Part shown: positions 47,697 to 52,163 of the stretch, one piece after another
How positions within the stretch are numbered: position 1 is the first letter of the stretch
Layout: the number at the start of each line of letters is the position of its first letter
From: Chromera velia
Taxonomy: Eukaryota > Sar > Chromeraceae
DNA length: 52,163 bases
NCBI GenBank assembly: GCA_018398765.1
Contig: JAHBMJ010005814.1
Span: forward strand, 12,501 to 64,663
Reading direction: 5' to 3'
Position numbers and translations under genes: made by a program
Notes under the pieces: generated by a model
The model's input: the letters and a program-made list of their open reading frames with translations, nothing else
Database searches by the model: none
What the model was told of the DNA's origin: nothing

Positions 47697-48199
47697 GAGA
47701 AAGTTAAGAACTCACTGGAAAGTAACAGGAAAGCGTGGGGGTGTGGAAGAAAGAAAGGGAGAAAAGAAAATTTAAGGCGAGAGTGATTCTTTCTTCCTTC
47801 TTCCCTCTTCCCGGGCCCCTTTCTGGCAGTGCAGCACAAAAAAGTGCACTCGAATCTGAAATTCTTTTTTTGTGCCTTGACGTGAAAGATTTTTGTGCTC
47901 CTCATTCGTTCCCTCCGTGGCCTTCCCTTCTCTTACCTCATGCAGTCGTTCCCCTTCTTCCGCACCGTGCGGTATGTACTGTTCCTGCATCTGTCTCCTC
48001 AAATTTGTTCACCCCCGGCTTCTCTCAATCTCGAAGAAAGGTTCTCAGTGCATTTGTCGACACACTCACTCTGCAGCGGCGCTTGTGGTTCGGTTTGGGC
48101 AATTTCTAGTGTGTGGTAGCACTGAAGTCGAAGCTCAATATCTGTGCAATGCATTGGCATCATGGCATATATATATCATCACGATTAATGAAGCAATTA
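47697..48199. other. Region downstream of the RING/MATH gene
   Basis: Probably 3' untranslated sequence followed by the edge of the retroelement. No further exon or polyadenylation signal could be fixed. Confidence 0.45.
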
Positions 48200-48519
48200 A
48201 TCATCAATGATCATGTAATCAGCCACTTATAGAGAGGAGGCGGGCGTGCATTGGTCGGCCCGACTTGGCCGGTCCCGTGCTGCTGCGTTGCCTATCGGTG
48301 CGGCGCGGCTTGAGACATTTAATTTACGGAGACGGAGAAAATACATGCGTCAATCCATGTTGTGAAATTGCTCAGTGAAATGCTCAGGATGATTCAATGG
48401 AACAACTATCAATCGATGAGAGCAGAAGCCGGACAAACATCTTGCACTATTATTCCTGTATAGAGAACCGTGTAAGTGACTAGACTGATGTCCTTAACTG
48501 GACCATTCTAGTTCTTTTC
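48200..48519 (+). repeat. Putative 5' LTR of the Copia-order element (left limit unknown)
   Basis: The right end is set by GTTCTTTTCA followed at once by a TGGTAGCAGTTGG primer-binding site, so the LTR ends at 48519. The 3' LTR lies beyond the window, so the left limit near 48200 is only a guess. Contains a GC-rich block at 48240-48310. Confidence 0.45.
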
Positions 48520-48520
48520 A

Positions 48521-48536
48521 TGGTAGCAGTTGGTTC
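48521..48536 (+). other. Primer-binding site
   Basis: TGGTAGCAGTTGGTTC, initiator-tRNA type as in the other two LTR elements. The ATG at 48520 overlaps it and is not taken as the gag start. Confidence 0.65.
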
Positions 48537-48594
48537 TTTCCTCTTTCTTCTCAGGGTCGGTTGGTCTGTATCAGAGTGTAGTTTTCTCTCTCTG

Positions 48595-51500
48595 ATGGAC
48601 GGAGACCAACCTCGAGGGGCCGATGGCCGTTTTATCTCCAAAGGCCCTTCTGATCAAAGCCCCAGCCCCTCTGACTTGGACTTGTTGACCGCCAATGTCA
48701 ACAAATTGGTGCAGTTGTTTCTTTCTCAGTCCCCTTCTGTTCTCGCTTCTGTTCCGTCTCCGACAGTCACTCCCACCCCCACCACTGACACGGGGAAATT
48801 CGCCCCATGGAAGTGTGAGCTCCCCTTCAAGGACACTCACGGGGGTAGAGTCGCGATTGTCAAGGCGTTTGAAGACCACTGCAAATTGCAGCCTGCGAGT
48901 GCGCCGTCAGACATCCGTGCAGCAGCATTCCGCCAGAGTTTGCAAAAATACCCTGAGCTCTACGATCTTGTCTCAGATCTCTCCCCCCCCGAGTCTGATG
49001 ATGTCAAACACTGCAAGAATGTCATCTTGCAGTCGTCGGGGGAAACCGAACACAAGCGGATATTCACAAACTTCCGCTCCCTTTTTACTCTGTCCACTTC
49101 CGACTCCTCCAACGTTGAGAAGTACATCGAGACGGTGAAGGCAGCCTGCCGAGAAATTTCCCGTCTCTCGTTGCAGGAAGAGATTGTCTCTGTGTGGTCC
49201 GGGGTGGGAGACAAAACCGATCTCAGCACTTGGAGGGTGGAGAAGAAGCTCGTTCCCCTCCTTGACCCCCTCACCCGCCGTCAGGGGCAGCTTGCTTCCC
49301 TGGTCCTCATCAACGGCATTTCCGACAGCACTGTGCGTGCGAATGTTGAGAGCAGCATCGCCCCCCATATACTTTTTGATGGAGATGATGGTGCGGTAGC
49401 CAAATTCCACCACTTTGCCCAGCCCTCTTGTTTTTCTCGTCTCCCTACCAATCCGTCCATTCCTGCACAAACGCACGGCGTGCAGCTAATGGGTCGCTCT
49501 TCCACTGGCCACCCTCAGCCCCGTGCGAGTGGGCCATCTCGCAAGCGCCCTCACTGTGAACACAAGACCCACCGTCCCGAAGAGTGCCTGAAACAGCACT
49601 ACTGCAGCGATTGTGATCACTGGGGATACAAGACTGGTGACTGTGACCTCGCCCGTGACCACTTTGCCCTCTTGAGAGCCTATGGCTACAGCGGAGGCGG
49701 GGGCGGGTCCGGCGAGAATGGGGGTGGGCAGGGAAAGAGGGGGAGACAGTCTACAGGATCAGGGAAGGGGCAAGCTCGTCAGCAGGGAGGGGCCCTAACT
49801 GGCGAGACAAATGAGTCAGAGGCATCGGATGCAGATTCGGAGGCCTTCCCTGCAGCTGCCGCTGTAGGGCATTTATCACAGTCAGCTTTTTCTCTTCCTG
49901 TTTCTTCTGGTTTCTCTTTTGACGGTTTTGCATGTTTGCTTGATCTGGGTGCAAGTGGCACTACGTGCACTCGTGGCTGGCTGAACAAGCATGCTGAAGA
50001 GTCAGGGGTGCAATGGACTGAGACTGATTTGCCGACACCTCTTTCCGTTGTTACTGCTTGTCGAACGAAAGTGAGGATGCGGTGCCGTACCACCATTCCT
50101 TGCAAACTAAATGGGCAGCCTGCTGTGTTGAAACCGTCCATCATAGAAACAGAAGCAGTCACCCTCCCACTCATCGGCAATCAGCGTCTCATCAAACTAG
50201 GCGCGCGATTTGACTATCGGACTGGATCCTTGGCACTCCCCTCCACCGTTATCAATTTTCTCCGTGCAGCAAATGATCTATTTTTTCTGCCTCTGGAGAT
50301 AGACGGGACTTCCCCGCCCGAGTCTCCACCCGCTTTGAATTCCCCTTTTGTGTCTCCAGCGGCCGTTGCGGTGGACCCTGCATCACCTGTATCCCCTCCG
50401 TTGTCTCCTTCTCCAGTTGTCCTCGCAAATGGGCACCTCCCCGCTCGTTTGAAGGCAGCCAAACAGAAGAAGCAGCATCGAGGAAATCGTACCCAGTCTC
50501 ATGTTGTGAAAACCCATTCGGGAGAATCCGCTGTCTCTCCCCCCGTTTCATCATCTTGTGACAGTTCTCCAGCCTCCGATCAGCCTCCTTCTCAGCAACC
50601 AAAATCTTCTTTCTTACAGGACTCCCCCCCCATCTCCATCAAAGCCACTGTTGATGAACTCATCCGCGCACATCATGAATGGTTAGGACATACAGGCATC
50701 GAGGCCACTTAGCGTTCCTTCCGTGCGTCCCTTTCTGACCTTCTTCCCGGTCGCAGCAGCATTTCCCGCCATGCCGTTCAACGCGTCCTGCTCCCATGTA
50801 TCTGAGGGGGTACGTGTGCGCATGTGAAGCCAAGGCATGGGGGAGACGGCACCCGGGGGTCTTTGAAGGTCGATCGCCCCGGGCAGCGAGTATGTTATGA
50901 CCTTGTGATAGGGTTGAAAGGGGGGTATTCATTGCACATCCAAGACCAGCATGATGACTGGCTCGCTCAAAAGGTAGTTGAAACAAAAGATTCTGCCATA
51001 ATCCGTGCCGCCTATGATTGTTGGTCCCGCAGTCTGGAGGGTGATCTCACCCCTGAGGTGATGACCGATCACGGGACCGAATTTCAAGGTGATTGGTGTG
51101 AGTGGTTGGCTGAGCGGGAAGCCACAAACCCCTTGACCCCTGTAGGCAGCCACCACTCTCTCGGCAAAACAGAGCGTTCCCATCGTGAGTGGCTCACGAT
51201 TTTGTGGGGCATTCTCAGAGATCGAGGTCTTAACGATTCGCATTGGAAGGAGTTTGCTTCCCTTGCCACAGCCAAATACAATCGTCAGCCTCGAGGATCC
51301 ATTCACAAGAGCCCATTCGAGCGACGCTGGGGTGTCCAGCCACCCAGTCCTTCCATCGACGCCCTGCGTGACCTCCTTCAGACCTCCTGTCGCCCCTCTG
51401 CCGAGATGTCCCCATTCCCCATTGGCTCGTCCGTCCTCTACCATCACCCTGACCATCCCCGTGCTAAGCTTGCACCCCTCTACACTTCTGCGACTGTTCT

Positions 51501-52163
51501 GCAGCGCATAAGTGAGCATGTGTTCCGATTGCGTCTTCCTTCTGGACAGCCCATCCTGTCGCATCGCAGGTGCATCCATCCCAATGACAGCCCCCACCCA
51601 GACCCTGTCTATGTCGTTCCGTTACCGTCGGACTCCCCTTCTGAGCGCCCGGACACATCCATTAGGTCTCCCCACCAGGCGCAGCCGCAGCAACCGCAGC
51701 AGTCTTCAGACATACAGTGTCCGTCTGACCAGCCGCCCTCTCCCAAGTTTGACATCACTGATTTTGGTAAAGATGAGCTCATTCTTTGGCAAGATGAGAA
51801 CACAGGACGCTGTTTCCTTGGTAGCGTCCGTGCTGTCGACCCTGAAGGTGAGGGACGGGTTGAGGTTCAGGTATGGGAATCACACGGCAAGCAGCCTCTT
51901 GCAAGCCGACGTATGCAGCCTGCATGGTGCCCTCTCAGGGGCCGCCCCAAACTTTTGTACGGTGCGCAAAAACCTTCTGGGTGTGGGCCCGAGCTTTGCT
52001 TTCTGGTTCCAGAAGAGGTTGTTGAGCGAAACATTGTCCTCTCTGCCGAGGGGACTCTCCCCTCCCACCTCTGTGACACTTACCGAAGTGTTCTCCTTGC
52101 AAGCCCAGAAACAGTGTTCCCCACCGATCGGTTGTCTTTCAATTCACTTGCCTCCTTTTGCAA
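48595..52163 (+). pseudogene. Retrotransposon gag-protease-integrase polyprotein (Copia order), 3' end off window
   Basis: One frame from the ATG at 48595 (MDGDQPRGADGRFISKG) to the window end, broken by only two stops: TAG at 50710 and TGA at 50803. Gag comes first, with a zinc knuckle CSDCDHWGYKTGDC whose usual His is Tyr. Then a retropepsin-like CLLDLGASGTTC near 49930-49965, the catalytic Asp kept but Ser/Thr changed to Leu. Then a low-complexity Pro/Ser linker, and an integrase: zinc-binding HHEWLGHTG and two Cys, catalytic Asp in VCYDLV, Asp in MTDHGTEF and Glu in GKTERSHRE, then YNRQPRGSIHKSPFERRWG. Integrase directly after protease, with no reverse transcriptase between, is the Copia order; the reverse transcriptase should lie past the end. 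The two stops could each arise by one C-to-T change. Confidence 0.85.

Noticed and set aside
48520-48594. Using the ATG at 48520 as gag start
   Set aside because: It overlaps the last base of the LTR and the primer-binding site; the ATG at 48595 begins a sensible hydrophilic gag.

Overview
The window is nuclear DNA of a eukaryote with intron-rich genes. Introns follow GT-AG, and many are stuffed with (CT)n, (GT)n or (GAAA)n microsatellites. TGCATGCA motifs are frequent, and decayed transposable elements fill the space between genes. One gene product starts with a signal peptide whose predicted cleavage site is followed by Phe, the leader type of complex (red-derived) plastids. Together these suggest a photosynthetic alveolate or related alga. 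A chromerid such as Chromera velia is my best guess, but this is inference and not proven by the sequence.

Layout. 1-4956: AT-rich intergenic DNA with short repeats. 4957-5988 (-): intronless zinc-finger/RING-HC protein. It is divergent, across about 0.8 kb, from 6790-11118 (+): a seven-exon type II NADH dehydrogenase with a plastid-type leader. 13838-15677: a complete short LTR element (TG...CA ends, AGTTT target duplications, primer-binding site) with one unrecognised ORF. 16713-20111 (-): a six-exon putative DxD glycosyltransferase. 21-23.5 kb: minisatellites, a recurrent short motif and a 319-bp inverted-repeat element with a CCCACG duplication. 23835-28852 (+): a seven-exon ZGPAT-like CCCH/G-patch protein. 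28.9-36.8 kb: no gene recognised, but a nested pair of inverted-repeat elements (the inner one hAT-like, 8-bp duplication), five tandem 245-bp units and an 80-bp repeat seen twice. 36793-43615 (-): a decayed Ty3/gypsy chromovirus with CTAGC duplications and a foldback element inserted in it. 44213-47696 (+): a three-exon RING/TRAF-zinc-finger/MATH protein. 48.2 kb to the end (+): the 5' part of a gag-protease-integrase (Copia-order) retrotransposon that runs off the window.

The five host genes do not form an operon or pathway. Two are probable ubiquitin ligases, one is a probable RNA-binding or splicing-linked regulator, one acts in sugar transfer and one in plastid electron transport. Exon structures were deduced by hand from reading-frame phase, splice consensus and protein-family continuity. 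All joined exons keep frame, but no transcript data were available.
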